A stretch of DNA of 64,000 bases, taken from positions 72,817,171 to 72,881,170 of the forward strand of contig CP092871.1 in NCBI GenBank assembly GCA_030710605.1. The letters run 5' to 3'. The notes beneath the pieces were generated by a model, which saw only the letters and a program-made list of their open reading frames with translations, had not been told where the DNA came from and did no database searches. Source of the DNA: Cordylochernes scorpioides (taxonomy: Eukaryota > Arthropoda > Arachnida > Pseudoscorpiones > Chernetidae). A program made the translations under genes and the position numbers. This document shows positions 44,503 to 55,574 of this stretch, piece by piece. Position 1 is the first letter of the stretch. Each line of letters begins with the position of its first letter.

Positions 44503-44901
44503 AAGTGAGGGTGTAATCTACACACGTAAAAAGATAGAATATTATATTCTGCTAATAGATGTTCCACCATATAGCCAAGAATACAGAGGAACTACAGTAT
44601 GAAGAACATACCCCAACCAATATAACACCATTAACAAGTGAGGGTGTAATCTACACACGTAAAAAGATAGAATATTACATTCTGCTAATAGATGTTCCAC
44701 CATATAGCCAAGAATACAGAGGAACTACAGTATGAAGAACATAAACCAACCAATATAACACCATTAACAAGTGAGGGTGTAATCTCCACACGTAAAAAGA
44801 TAGAATATTACATTCTGCTAATAGATGTTCCACCATATAGCCAAGAATACAGAGGAACTACAGTATGAAGAACATACCCCAACCAATATAACACCATTAA
44901 C
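44503..44901. repeat. 133-bp satellite, three units
   Basis: Units start at 44503, 44636 and 44769. The block ends at AACAAGT before unrelated CATCAATAATGATAG at 44906. Same family as 40651-41315. Confidence 0.97.
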
Positions 44902-44905
44902 AAGT

Positions 44906-46125
44906 CATCAATAATGATAGAATACCATATTCCAGTCTATAATTGATGCTGGAACCTCAAATTTAAACTTAGACGTGAAAAAAAAAGTGTTACCATTTAT
45001 CATGAAATGACCTAAAGGTTGAAATATTGTCGGGGACTTGCCATTAATTCCGGCAAGTTATTCAATAACACCGAATGGGCAAGTGTTTGATAAATGGCTG
45101 GATGGATCTTCTGATTTAAATTTCGCCATCTTGCTGGAGAATTAATTATGGGCATGATTTATGGAGAGCGTATTGTTGGACAAGACAAATTGTAGCTATT
45201 CTTGAGATGTTTTCATCTCTCTTCATTTAATTCTCATTTGGGGTGTTGCATAACAATGAGGGTATTCGATCTTAATTGAGTGTTGAATGTTGTATTGTTA
45301 GACACGTTCCCCCCAAAACGAATTTGTGAAATGTATACAAAGAGACACATATAGAAAACAAACATAATTATTTATGGATTTAGATTATAAGGTAAATGAT
45401 TAAGCATATATTTTGGGTGCTGAGTGACAATTAAAAGTTCTGGTGTGTTCAATTATTGATAGACAGTTCTAAATATATTGAATTCCATATATTTAAAGGG
45501 CATCCATTTGTATAGCATACCTTTGTGGACCAAGCAGAAATTTCCCGACATGTGTGATAATATCCGATTCCCTAATTTATATCCTTCCTACACATAGCCT
45601 CAATAGTATATTAGCATTAACTATTGATCCATAGTTTTTTTTTTACTTAACTGCATAATGTGTTAATCAGTATTTGCATATCTATCTCATATTTCCTACT
45701 TCTTTGTGTGTATTTGTTTAATTTCTAAAGTTTCAGTGGCGTAGTTATACCTATCGAAGGGCTGTTACACCAGAAAGCTTGTATTGCCGTTATATAAAAA
45801 GAAACCCTTCCCTCAGCGAATTTACATATATTTATAAAGAGAAACCAAGACAACCCACCACCACACTATGGACTGTCTTGGAGGAACCTGATTGAGGAGG
45901 TAAACCAGTCTTAGGACTGTGATTCACCCGAATTAATAATAATAAAGAGAGGAGGGCGTTCTGAATTTACCGAAACTGGTGTTGTAGCTTTGTCCACGAA
46001 CCGAGTCCGCTAGTTTACTGAGACGGGCAATAGATGGCACATAGGTTTTGACAGGAGAAGTGACCTTTCTTTGTATATAGATCAATATCCTTCCGGTAAA
46101 TTTCAATTTATCTACAGATAGAGGC
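44906..46125. other. Spacer with a possible regulatory patch
   Basis: 45010-45200 is mixed in composition and includes TTAATTCCGGCAAG, GAATTAATTATGGGC and ATGATTTATGG, homeodomain-like sites. 45840-46080 is less AT-rich and holds no recognised gene. The rest is AT-rich. Confidence 0.3.
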
Positions 46126-46129
46126 TGCC

Positions 46130-46262
46130 TGGCCGGCATTCATATTTCTTCAAATAAAAGATACTTCGGCCAGTAAATCGAGGACAAAAGATTTTTGTCG
46201 AAACGTCGAGACAAGAAAAAGATTTACTGGCCGAAGTGTCTTTAATTTGAAGAAATTTATCT
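46130..46262. mobile_element. Foldback element M, internally deleted relative of L
   Basis: CTTCAAATAAAAGATACTTC plus GGCCAGTAAATC (left) mirrors GATTTACTGGCCGAAGTGTC (right). Between them lie GACAAAA (46183-46189), loop GAT, TTTTGTC (46193-46199) and GAAACGTCG. The outer GAGGCTGCCTGGCCGG is shared with 20560 and 61425. Confidence 0.88.
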
Positions 46263-46438
46263 ACAGCTACTGATTTATATAAGTCAAATATTAATCCTAT
46301 ACAGTGTATTTTTGGTGCTACGTAGTCTGTGGAGTGTTGAATTGATGTGTGATGGGTTGTTGACTAACGGTATTATATACATCGCGAATATTAATTTTCA
46401 TATTTTGTTGCTCATAAAATTTCCCTCCTTGCCTTCTC

Positions 46439-46864
46439 TTATGTAAATAAGTTGGTAGTTGTGTGTATAAAAAATGTTTTATCAACCTTACCTTTGTCTT
46501 CCCTCATATCTCTACGTGGCATTTTGATTAAGATGCTAGGTAGATTAGGGAAGACAAACTGAAGATCGCCAGCAGACCTTGAGTCCATGGATGTTGTTAA
46601 GTACATTTTCTGCGAATGGATTCCAGGATTCCACCGACGTGTCAAAGCCAAGACTTCCCTACAAGAATACGATGTCCCTATAGACGCTATGACAAAGCCA
46701 CTCTTCACGCCGCAAGAAAAAAAAGGACGTAAAACTATTAGAATCATTTTTAAAACGTTGAGGGAAACCATGACCAAAATACGCAAGATCCATGTCAGCA
46801 ACAACAAAATCTTCAAGTTCCACAAGGTCAAAGTTTCCATAGGGAAGAATCTTTTTTGTTACCG
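46439..46864 (-). pseudogene. Possible coding relic, unrecognised
   Basis: On the minus strand two protein-like stretches lie in neighbouring frames, changing at an 8-base T run near 46721-46728. The first is like LPYGNFDLVELEDFVVADMD; the second is GVKSGFVIASIGTSYSCREV and later DLQFVFPNLPSILIKMPR. A GTAAG donor-like site follows the codons for MREDKG near 46488. The composition is richer than the flanks. It could be a decayed exon or an unknown mobile-element gene. Confidence 0.3.
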
Positions 46865-47214
46865 AATATTTATTATCTTCACAGAATATTAAATTTAATA
46901 TTTTTTTTACTTAGTAAATTATGTAAATAAGTTATGGTAACTGGTTCAAATCAAATTGCTTTGTCATACTTACACATGTCTTTCTTAATTTAGCTACCTA
47001 CAATATTGCTGAACACGCTAACAATTCGTTTTTATACAAATTTTCAATCAGAAATTTACAACAATTTTCTATGATACATTGAGAATATTGACCTCAAAGA
47101 TAATAATATTAACTTCCTTATACTCATGTTGTTTCTTTTTTGCTTTTCATTATTATATATATATGTTATTTTAAAATATTATTTTATCTAAAAAAAATTA
47201 TATTTCATAGATTC

Positions 47215-47485
47215 AAATACTCTCCTAAATCGACCACCAGAGGTCACGCTTCCCCTATAAAAACTCATTGTTGTCATTTCCTGATGGCCGGCTCAAACCT
47301 TTTGTACATTATGTAAATAAGTTTTCCATTTTTTTATTCTTACGCCTTAAGCCAGGCAGTACTTTTATCAAATTATGTTTTTTATATATTCCTTTAGTTC
47401 AATTAAAGCAATTAATGATAAGACTATTTTTAGTATATACTTTCAAGATTTTAACCACGACTGCATTGGCATGGCACAATTCTCA
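47215..47485. repeat. Dispersed repeat, inverse copy of 39130-39440
   Basis: Shares the blocks listed for the partner in reverse. Contains one of three ATGTAAATAAGTT repeats (others near 46440 and 46920). Confidence 0.75.
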
Positions 47486-47489
47486 ATAT

Positions 47490-47885
47490 AATCAAAATCA
47501 ATAGAAAATCTCATTTTCTATTTATAATACATATATATAATGAGACAACAAGAAGTCATAAAGTGGGGATAAATCAGGGGAGTAGGGAGGGCGTGACTGT
47601 AATTCCCCATCTCTCCCCCAGATATTGTCATGGAACAACCCTTTGTTTGACAAAGAGCTTTATCCTCCTCAGCTTATTGAATAAAAGGTTCCAGGAAGGC
47701 ACTCTCCTAGTATTCTATCTCCCTTTCAAAATCTTTTTTTCTTGAAATTTAATAATCATATCCCCTCTCTCTCTCTCTCCCAATATATATATTGTTCAAT
47801 TCAAACATTCTAACCCCTTGTATCATTGGGGAAACATCCTCCAGGGGAAAATTAGTTTTCTTTTAAAGTAGAACTTCTCTGTACA
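47490..47885. other. Spacer with CT microsatellite
   Basis: A CT run lies at about 47765-47781. Otherwise unremarkable, no gene. Confidence 0.4.
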
Positions 47886-49242
47886 TACACTCATGGACAA
47901 AACTTAATAAAGTGGGATGTCATAATGTCGCCGGTCATCTGTTTATTTGAAGGAAACATGATGGAAACGTGTGTCTTTAATAAAGGTCACTGTAATATCT
48001 TTCAGAGCTATTGCCTGAATCCCGATATACATGCTAAAAGGTACAACTTCCTTAAGTTTTGTCCATGAGTGTATATTGGTTATCTCGTGTGTCTTCAATA
48101 AAGGTCACTGCAATATCTTTCAGAGTTATTGTCTGAATCCTGATATACATACTAAAAGGTACAACTTCCTTAAGTTTTGTCCATGAGTGTATATTGGTTA
48201 TCTCGTGTGTCTTCAATAAAGGTCACTGTAATATCTTTCAGAGTTATTGTCTGAATCCCGATATACATGCTAAAAGGTACAACTTCCTTAAGTTCTGTCC
48301 ATGAGTGTATATTGGTTATCTCGTGTGCCTTCAATAAAAGTCACTGTAATATCTTTCAGAGTTATTGTCTGAATCCCGATATACATGCTAAAAGGTACAA
48401 CTTCCTTTAGTTTTGTCCATGAGTGTATATTGATTATCTCGTGTGTCTTCAATAAAAGTCACTGTAATATCTTTCAGAGTTATTGTATGAAACCTGATAT
48501 ACATGCTAAAAGGTACAGCTTCCTTAAGTTTTGTCCATGAGTGTATATTGGTTATCTCGTGTGCCTTCAATAAAAGTCACAGTAATATCTTTCAGAGTTA
48601 TTGTCTGAATCCCGATATACATGCTGTAAGGTACAACTTCCTTAAGTTTTGTCCATGAGTGTATATTGGTTATCTCGTGTGTCTTCAATAAAGGTCACTG
48701 TGATATCTTTCAGAGTTTTGTCTGAATCCCGATATACATGCTAAAAGGTACAACTTCCTTAAGTTTTGTCCATGAGTGTATATTGGTTATCTCGTGTGTC
48801 TTCAATAAAAGTCACTGTTATATCTTTCAGAGTTATTGTCTGAATCCCGATATACATGCTAAAAGGTACAACTTCCTTAAGTTTTGTCCATGAGTGTATA
48901 TTGGTTATCTCGTGTGTCTTTAAAAAAAAGTCACTATAATATCTTTCAGAGTAATTGTCTGAATCCCGATATAAATGCTAAAAGGTACAACCTCCTTAAG
49001 TTTTGTCCATGAGTGTATATTGGTTATCTCGTGTGTCTTTAATAAAAGTCACTGTAATATCTTTCAGAGTTATTATCTGAATCCCGATATACATGCTAAA
49101 AGGTACAACTTCCTTAAGTTTTGTCTATGAGTGTATATTGGTTATCTCGTGTGTCTCCAATAAAAGTGACTGTAATATCTTTCAGAGTTATTTTCTGAAT
49201 CCCATTATACATGGCTGATGATACAACTTAAGTTCTATTCAT
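47886..49242. repeat. 118-bp tandem array grown from a MITE, about 11 units
   Basis: TACACTCATGGACAAAACTT opens the block. AAGTTTTGTCCATGAGTGTA then recurs at 118-bp spacing: GTCC at 48061, 48179, 48297, 48415, 48533 and 48651, and GTC at 48768. Each joint carries the terminal repeat. Units differ by a few substitutions and small deletions. Final unit degenerate at 49200-49240. Confidence 0.96.
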
Positions 49243-49958
49243 GAGTGTATTTGCAGAGCCGAAGTGTGTTCTTTAGAAAGAGGTGTTCTCTTACCGGAGA
49301 GTAGTTAATTATAAAAATGGCAATTTTGAAAATGAAAACTGTCCTTTTTAGAGAGGTGTTCTCTAGCAAGAATGTCTTTTCATGGATATTCTACTTTCCC
49401 CATTAAAATTAAAATTGAATTTAATTTAAAAAAAAAAAACTATTAAAATTATAAAATATTTCTTTCGCAATCTCAGTATATTTTTAAAAATGAATTTCCA
49501 ACTGTCACACAAGCAATAATACTTTCCAACAAGTTTAAATTAAGAACCTATTTCCTACCTGAAACCGTTTGCACATGTTTAAATAAAACTGAAAGTTTAA
49601 ATTTAAGATACCTTTTGTGTGAAAAATAAAATTTTAATAAAATCTTTCACCGGTGTTTGTGCCTTCAACAAACAAGTACCCTATCACACTGAGGTTCATA
49701 TCAACTGATGATAAAAAGGATGTTTGAAGTTTTTACAAGGATTAAATTTCTACAAGAAACCTTTTCGTGGATGAATTTTCCCAAATGATAAAAAAGTGCA
49801 TTTTGACATGTCAACCATATCTTCATTTGATGATCTAGAGAAGTGCGGAATTTGACTTATTGACTTATATAGACGACTCGTCCTTCTTAAATAATGTTAG
49901 TTTTAAATATATCGTCGGAATAAAGAAATATAATAAGGAAGCGAGTCCTATCAACAAT
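49243..49958. other. Spacer, nothing firmly recognised
   Basis: 49250-49390 has TTAGAAAGAGGTGTTCTCTT, repeated as TTAGAGAGGTGTTCTCTAGC; it may be a relic related to 16150-16460. The rest is AT-rich. Confidence 0.35.
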
Positions 49959-49959
49959 G

Positions 49960-50085
49960 TATATACACACACAAAGTTTTATTAAGACCACCGGTCTTAT
50001 ACAGATTCACCACAGGAAAAAAGGAATCATAGATGAAGCACCTGTACTCCAGGCAGCGCAGCACCCAACAATCAACAATGCATAT
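49960..50085 (-). mobile_element. Hairpin-tail SINE-like element, minus strand
   Basis: Read on the minus strand it has GCTGCCTGGAGTACAGG, GAATCTGTATAAGACC, hairpin AAGACCGGTGGTCTT (49984-49998) and AATAAAAC then GT repeats. It matches 7434-7560. Confidence 0.65.
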
Positions 50086-50667
50086 TAATCCATGTTCTGT
50101 TCTATAAAAGAATTTTAAAACACTCAACTTATTTTATTAAAATAAATTTCAGAAACTTCCAGAAAAGGCTCTTCATCACTATTTTACTACGCTATACATT
50201 AAGTATATGATGGGCTGGCCTGAAAGAACCTTTCAATTCCTTATAATAAAACAAAAGTTATGGCGTTACATAAGCTTAAAAATGGGATGATACTTATTTC
50301 AAGTACAGGCCATGATAATCATGGTGGGTACAAGTTAGCAATTGCTGCTACTCTAAATGCACCACGTGTCTACATATATAAAAAGCAGTTAGAAATTTCC
50401 GCTTACAATATGCCAGAACCCTGTTTGGTTACTTGTACTTACTGTTAGGATTGGACTTTTACAGGAATCGGGGGCTATTGAAGCAATTTTTCCAGAAAAA
50501 AAGTGCCTAAAGCGGGATTCAATCTTGGATCGTGATTATCGAAAACCAAAGGTTTACACCACTCTTTCACCAACCCCTGTTTTAAACACGTGGGGTCGAA
50601 AATGAAAAGTTGAGATTATATAAATGGTAAAAATATTTTTAAATATACCTTCTAATTATGTAACTTA

Positions 50668-50852
50668 ATTACAAAAAAAAAAAGGCATAAGACGCTGAAA
50701 CTCTTTTTATTTGCTTGGTTAAAGAAGCTTTCGGACAAGCCCATCTTCAACTAACTAAAACGTTTTATTTAGTTGAAAAAGGGCTTGCCCGAAAGCTTCT
50801 TTAACCAAGCAAATAAAAATAGCTTCGGCGTCTTATGCTTTTTTTTGTAATT
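50668..50852. mobile_element. Foldback element E (palindrome)
   Basis: AATTACAAAAAAAAAAAGGC plus ATAAGACGC is mirrored by GCGTCTTATGC and a T run. TTTGCTTGGTTAAAGAAGC/GCTTCTTTAACCAAGCAAA is exact. Core: GGGC (50781-50784), TT, GCCC (50787-50790), GAAAG. Confidence 0.92.
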
Positions 50853-50854
50853 TG

Positions 50855-52160
50855 TCGAAATTCTCAATCCTGCGATAATGAATATAACTCAATGTTGACG
50901 ATGGCAGAATGCCATGAATCAATTTTTTCAAAAAATATTGCAAAAAAATAGTTTAAGCCTCGTTTAGAACATAGCAAAGAAAAAAAAAGGAAAAGTACAA
51001 CCCCATCGTCAAATGATTCAGCACAATATTCAATTTAAAAACACATAAAATATAATTCCATATATATCTAATTTTAAAATTCCTTTTCAAATATAAAAAT
51101 CAAAAGACGATCTATAAAAATACCAAACAATATCGTATTGCTTTCAAAACACAACAATGTTTATTTTTATCAAAAGAAATATTTAATGTACGACAAAAAT
51201 CTCTTTATGGAATAAAATATTAAAAGAATTGTATGAAAACAATGTGAATAAATTTTATAAAATACTAATTTATTAGTGAGAGAAAATGAAATGTAAAATT
51301 AAAACAAATAAAAAAAGACTTTCTGTTGAATAAATAGGGTAAATATCCTTTATATGTTTAACATTTTTTTTTTAAATAAAACTATTTACACACAATTAGT
51401 TTACAGAATTATTTAGTTAATTTAACTTGCTCCCTTTCAAATATTTTAAATAACAACTATAAATAAAGTTTAGAAAAGAAATAATTATTTTTTTTATATG
51501 GGGCCTAGAATTCCTTTTCGTCCATTTAATATCGAGAATGAAATGTTTGGAATGAATTTAAGTCGTCGGAACATTTTCTAGAATTTTCTAAAGTTGTCGT
51601 TTGGTGTAAAAATGTTTTCTTCTGATTTCTGTTGCCATCTTGTCGTCTGCTTCAATACTATTTCTTCTGCATGCTACTTTTATTATCCCAGACGACATAA
51701 GACACTTATATAAATATTGTAGCAAAGTATTTATTATTTTATTAACAGAGTAACATTTTTGATGTTTATATTTTGATACTCTGTTAACTTTCCTCGTTGC
51801 TTATCTTTTGTTTAACATTCATAGTTTGTTCTTGCCTTAAATAAATTGCTGTGTCATCCTGAAGTTTGTCTTTCCTAATTTTCCATTGGCAATATATATC
51901 AGACGATGAAGCTATTTAGTTCTTTTGTTTCGTTTTTATATTTTCGATCAAAAGAAAGCTCTTTTAAATTTAATTTGATTGATATTTAAAAAAAATCATT
52001 TTCATATTCGATATACACAAATATTTTTTTGAGGAATTAGTTAGATAAAGAAATATGTCTATTTCATAAGGAGGGGGAAATTTTAGTCTAAAAAAATCAT
52101 TTACAATCCACAAAACGTTCCAATTTTTAAAATAAAGAAACGATTTTTGCGGAAAATGTT
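50855..52160. other. Very AT-rich stretch, nothing recognised
   Basis: About 1.3 kb of A/T-rich DNA with only chance-like open frames. Confidence 0.4.
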
Positions 52161-52164
52161 GATA

Positions 52165-52354
52165 TACACTCATGGACAAATAATAACAAGATAATAATTC
52201 TGGAAGATATTTGATACACAGTGACCTTTATTGAAGACACACGAGATAACCAAGTAAACAAAATTGCCTCTGTCTCCTAAAAAAAACACACACACACGAC
52301 CGGCGACATAAGAAACACTTTTCACTTTCTTAAATTTGTTGTTCATGAGTTTAT
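52165..52354. mobile_element. 118-bp-family MITE, diverged copy
   Basis: TACACTCATGGACAAATAAT opens it and TTGTTCATGAGTTTAT closes it. The interior GTGACCTTTATTGAAGACAC and a poly(A)/CA stretch are present. Confidence 0.82.
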
Positions 52355-52738
52355 GTAAATAAATGTATCTAGAAAGAGATATAAAATAAAATATACAATA
52401 ACCAGTTGAACCTTCGATAACAATTAATTGTTTTACCTGTATGGAAGGACTCACTGTGCCAGACGCCGAGATATGCAAATTAATACGATACGCGAATAAC
52501 TAGCATCTTATAGAAAATCGAAAAATAATTTCGAAAATTAGAATAAAATATTAATGAATTTCAATACCCTACTACTATTATATTGCCAATAATAATGATA
52601 CACCTTTGTTTAAAAAAATATTGGCGTTATGAGCACATTTCATTGAACCAGAACTCGGGTCATTTGTCAATTATACACAATAATAGAATTTGACTCAAAT
52701 CAACTCCGTTTGGATGCAAAGCACAATTATATAATAGT

Positions 52739-52951
52739 TACACTCATTGACACAAACCTTAAGGAAGTTAAACCTTTTAGCATGTATATCGGGATTCAAA
52801 TAATAACTCTGAAAGATTTTACAGTGACCTTTATTGAAGATACACGAGATAACCAAGTGTGAACAAAATTTCCTTTGTCTTCTTAAAAAAAAACAGACGA
52901 TCGATGACATCACTATATGAAACTTCCTTAAGTTTTGTCCATGAGTCTATC
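52739..52951. mobile_element. 118-bp-family MITE, full-length copy
   Basis: TTACACTCATTGACACAAAC opens it; ACTTCCTTAAGTTTTGTCCA then TGAGTCTA closes it. Length about 213 bp, like 15479-15691. Confidence 0.88.
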
Positions 52952-53395
52952 TGAAATATTCATCACTCTACTTTATCCTAGTTTTCTGCTACGGTAGATT
53001 ACTTATCGTACGACCGCTGTCTGATCTACATGGGTAGATATTTGGTACAAGTTGTACTCTTCACTAAGGATCAATTGTTGCTGCATTAGTAGATGGAGTT
53101 TATTTGTCGATGTATAACAGAGTCCTACAAGAGATACTTCCAACTACATATCGTTGTTCTACAGAGAACCATCTGTAGAGAAGTAGACGATTGAGTCCGC
53201 GCAGAAGTATTTACGTTAGAATAGAAATATAAACTTTCCGCTAATTCAATAGCGATCGTTTATTGGTCCTTAGTCACAATATCTCTATGTGATTATTGTT
53301 CTTTGATTTGGTGATCTTACAAAACTGGCATCATCCCAATTATGCAACAGGTAGGATCACAATAAAACAGGTAGGAATACAACCTGGAGAGTAGT

Positions 53396-53622
53396 ATAAA
53401 AAGAACAAAATCATGAGGTGAGAAATCTCTTGTAGGGTCTTTTTTATTCATACGATATTTCGAGAATTTCTGCCGTTCAACAGGAATAAAAATAAGAAAC
53501 TATATAAGAACCTAAATAAGGTTCTTATTTTTTTCCTGTTGAAGGGAAGAAATGCACGAAAGTTCGTATCAATAGAAAAATCCTACAAGAGATTTCTCAC
53601 CTCATGATTTTGCTCTTCTTTT
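53396..53622. mobile_element. Foldback element F (palindrome)
   Basis: AACAAAATCATGAGGTGAGA plus AATCTCTTGTAGG is mirrored by CCTACAAGAGATTTCTCACC plus TCATGATTTTG. The centre is AGAACCTAAATAAGGTTCTT. Core near 53536-53563: CCTGTTGAAGGG, spacer, GCACGAAAGTTCG. Confidence 0.92.
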
Positions 53623-53624
53623 TA

Positions 53625-54356
53625 TTTTTGAGGATTACATTATCTTGACTGAATTATCGTTGAGTTTACAGCGGGAAATTGACACTTCAAATTTGAATTC
53701 AAAATAAGGTCAGCCGTTAAGAAGGAACAAAATATAAAAATAATAATAAATCAATATAAAAAATGTATATATGTAAATATTATAGATATTAAATAGTAGA
53801 AGGCTCTCAGCTACCAACAAAGATTAACACTAATAACATAAAATAATATTTATTTTCAACTCCACCTTTGGTGAATCTATTCATCACGAAAGATTAAGAC
53901 ATTTCGCCTTTCATAGATTCGCTCCAGAGTGTCCAAGAAGGAAAAGAAAAAAAGCAAACAATGATAGAAAGTATCAATTAAATAAAAATAGGTAATTAGC
54001 TAATTACAGTCTTGGAGGTGAGACAAAACAATTTCTGCGTATCTTTAGAAGATATTGATGTTCAAAAAACGAAACCACACATAAGCTTCAAATTTTCAAA
54101 ACTGATAGATCAAGATTTAGTACAAATCTCACTTTCACCACTGATTGTCTTCTATCGGTCGAAATGGAAATAAAGATTTTAGTATGATTTTTAGTACCTA
54201 TTGTTATATAAGGTCAAGATACTGAATTCATGGATCAAATTTAGTAGGGTTGGAATATAGGTCCTGTCATAGTATGTTTTGGATGTCATCAATTTCTACT
54301 GAATATCGTCCAGTCTGCATCTATCATCGGTAGAATAATCGGTACAGTAAACAAAT
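53625..54356. other. AT-rich spacer
   Basis: 53870-53940 has ATTCATCACGAAAGATTAAG and CTTTCATAGATTCGCTCC, possibly a decayed foldback core. Nothing firmer. Confidence 0.35.
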
Positions 54357-54357
54357 T

Positions 54358-54617
54358 ATGAAAAAGGCATCTCCCTATCGTGCAACTAAAAGTCGCTGAT
54401 AGCTTGCGCCATCTATCAGAATAAATATCAACTATTCTCGTTGATTTTTAATTATTCCAGAATTGGCCAAATACCCATTCTTGATTATTCAAGAAAATCT
54501 AATTTGGCCAATTCTGGAATAATTTTAAAATCAACGAGAATAGTTGATATTTATTCCGATAGATGGCGCAAGCCATCAGCAACTTTTAGTTGCACGATAA
54601 GGAAATGCCTTTTTCAT
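54358..54617. mobile_element. Foldback element G (palindrome)
   Basis: GCATCTCCCTATCGTGCAAC (left) mirrors GTTGCACGATAAGGAAATGC (right). GCGCCATCTATC, ATAAATATCAACTATTCTCG and AATTATTCCAGAATTGGCC are likewise inverted. A spacer of about 30 bp (TACCCATTCTTGATTATTCA and on) is itself a small dyad. Single arms occur at 20581 and 29290. Confidence 0.93.
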
Positions 54618-54619
54618 TT

Positions 54620-55144
54620 TTTATGCACCTTATTCCAGTACAATATCACATTTGTACTATTTTTTTCACAGAGTAAACAAATGTAAGACGGAATGTGTCT
54701 TAATAATAAAACTTCAGTTGTTGTAAGTAAGTAACAAATCAAAGGACATCAATAAGTGTCGGTGTGTATCTTCAATTTCCCTATATAATGATCATTCTTG
54801 AACAACATCAAAAACACGCATATCTTAATGTAAGCGCAACGTTATCAAATTATCACTAAGAAAACTACTCCAAAAACATAGATAAAACTTTTAGTTTCAC
54901 AATCAAGAGTTGCATTTTTTTCTTACTTTATATATTAGATTCCTGTACAATTTCATTTTTGTACTATTTAAAAAATATAGTTTGGCATCCCCCCTCACTC
55001 TCTTCTGGTCTTAAATACCTGTTTTGTGATTTTTCATGATGCCTGAATGACCTTTTTTTAGCATTGAAGTTACAGCTTTTACCACGCTGACGGGGGTCAA
55101 AAGCCTGAAACGAGTACATTGTTAACTTTTCTTGATTAATCAAG
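54620..55144. other. Spacer with a foldback fragment
   Basis: 55085-55144 (GCCTGAAACGAGTACATTG, then TTTTCTTGATTAATCAAGAA) is the inverse of 32020-32100. The rest has no recognised content. Confidence 0.4.
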
Positions 55145-55146
55145 AA

Positions 55147-55322
55147 AGGGCGACCCGCTCCAACACAATAGTTACAAAAACCAAAAAGCGAGTGGGGGGG
55201 GGGCAAAGGTGGCGTGATCGTAGCCAACCTATAGGAGAGCGCCATTCCAAAAAAAAAAAGCAAACGGTGACAGAGATGAAGAATTATTAAGAACGCATGA
55301 CGCTCGTAACTGTATATAGAAT
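55147..55322. repeat. Dispersed repeat, copy 2 of 2
   Basis: Same blocks and order as 17587-17790, with an internal deletion replacing part of the GAGAGATGACTG section. Confidence 0.8.
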
Positions 55323-55360
55323 ATATATAAAACGGGCGTAGTGTCCTATATTATCAAAAT

Positions 55361-55572
55361 ACACTCATGGACAAAACTAAAGGAAGTTGTACCTTCTAAC
55401 ATGTATATCGAGATTCAGACAATAACTCTGAAAGATATTACAGTGACCTTTATTGAAGACACACAAGATAGCCGAGAGTGAACGAAATTGCTTCTGTCCC
55501 TTAAAAAAAAAAAATAGACGACCGGCGGCATCATATATTTTCCACTTCCTTAAGTTTTGTCCATCCGTGTAA
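55361..55572. mobile_element. 118-bp-family MITE, full-length copy
   Basis: ATACACTCATGGACAAAACT opens it; ACTTCCTTAAGTTTTGTCCA then TCCGTGTAA closes it. Interior CCGGCGGCATCA and poly(A) present. Confidence 0.88.
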
Positions 55573-55574
55573 AT

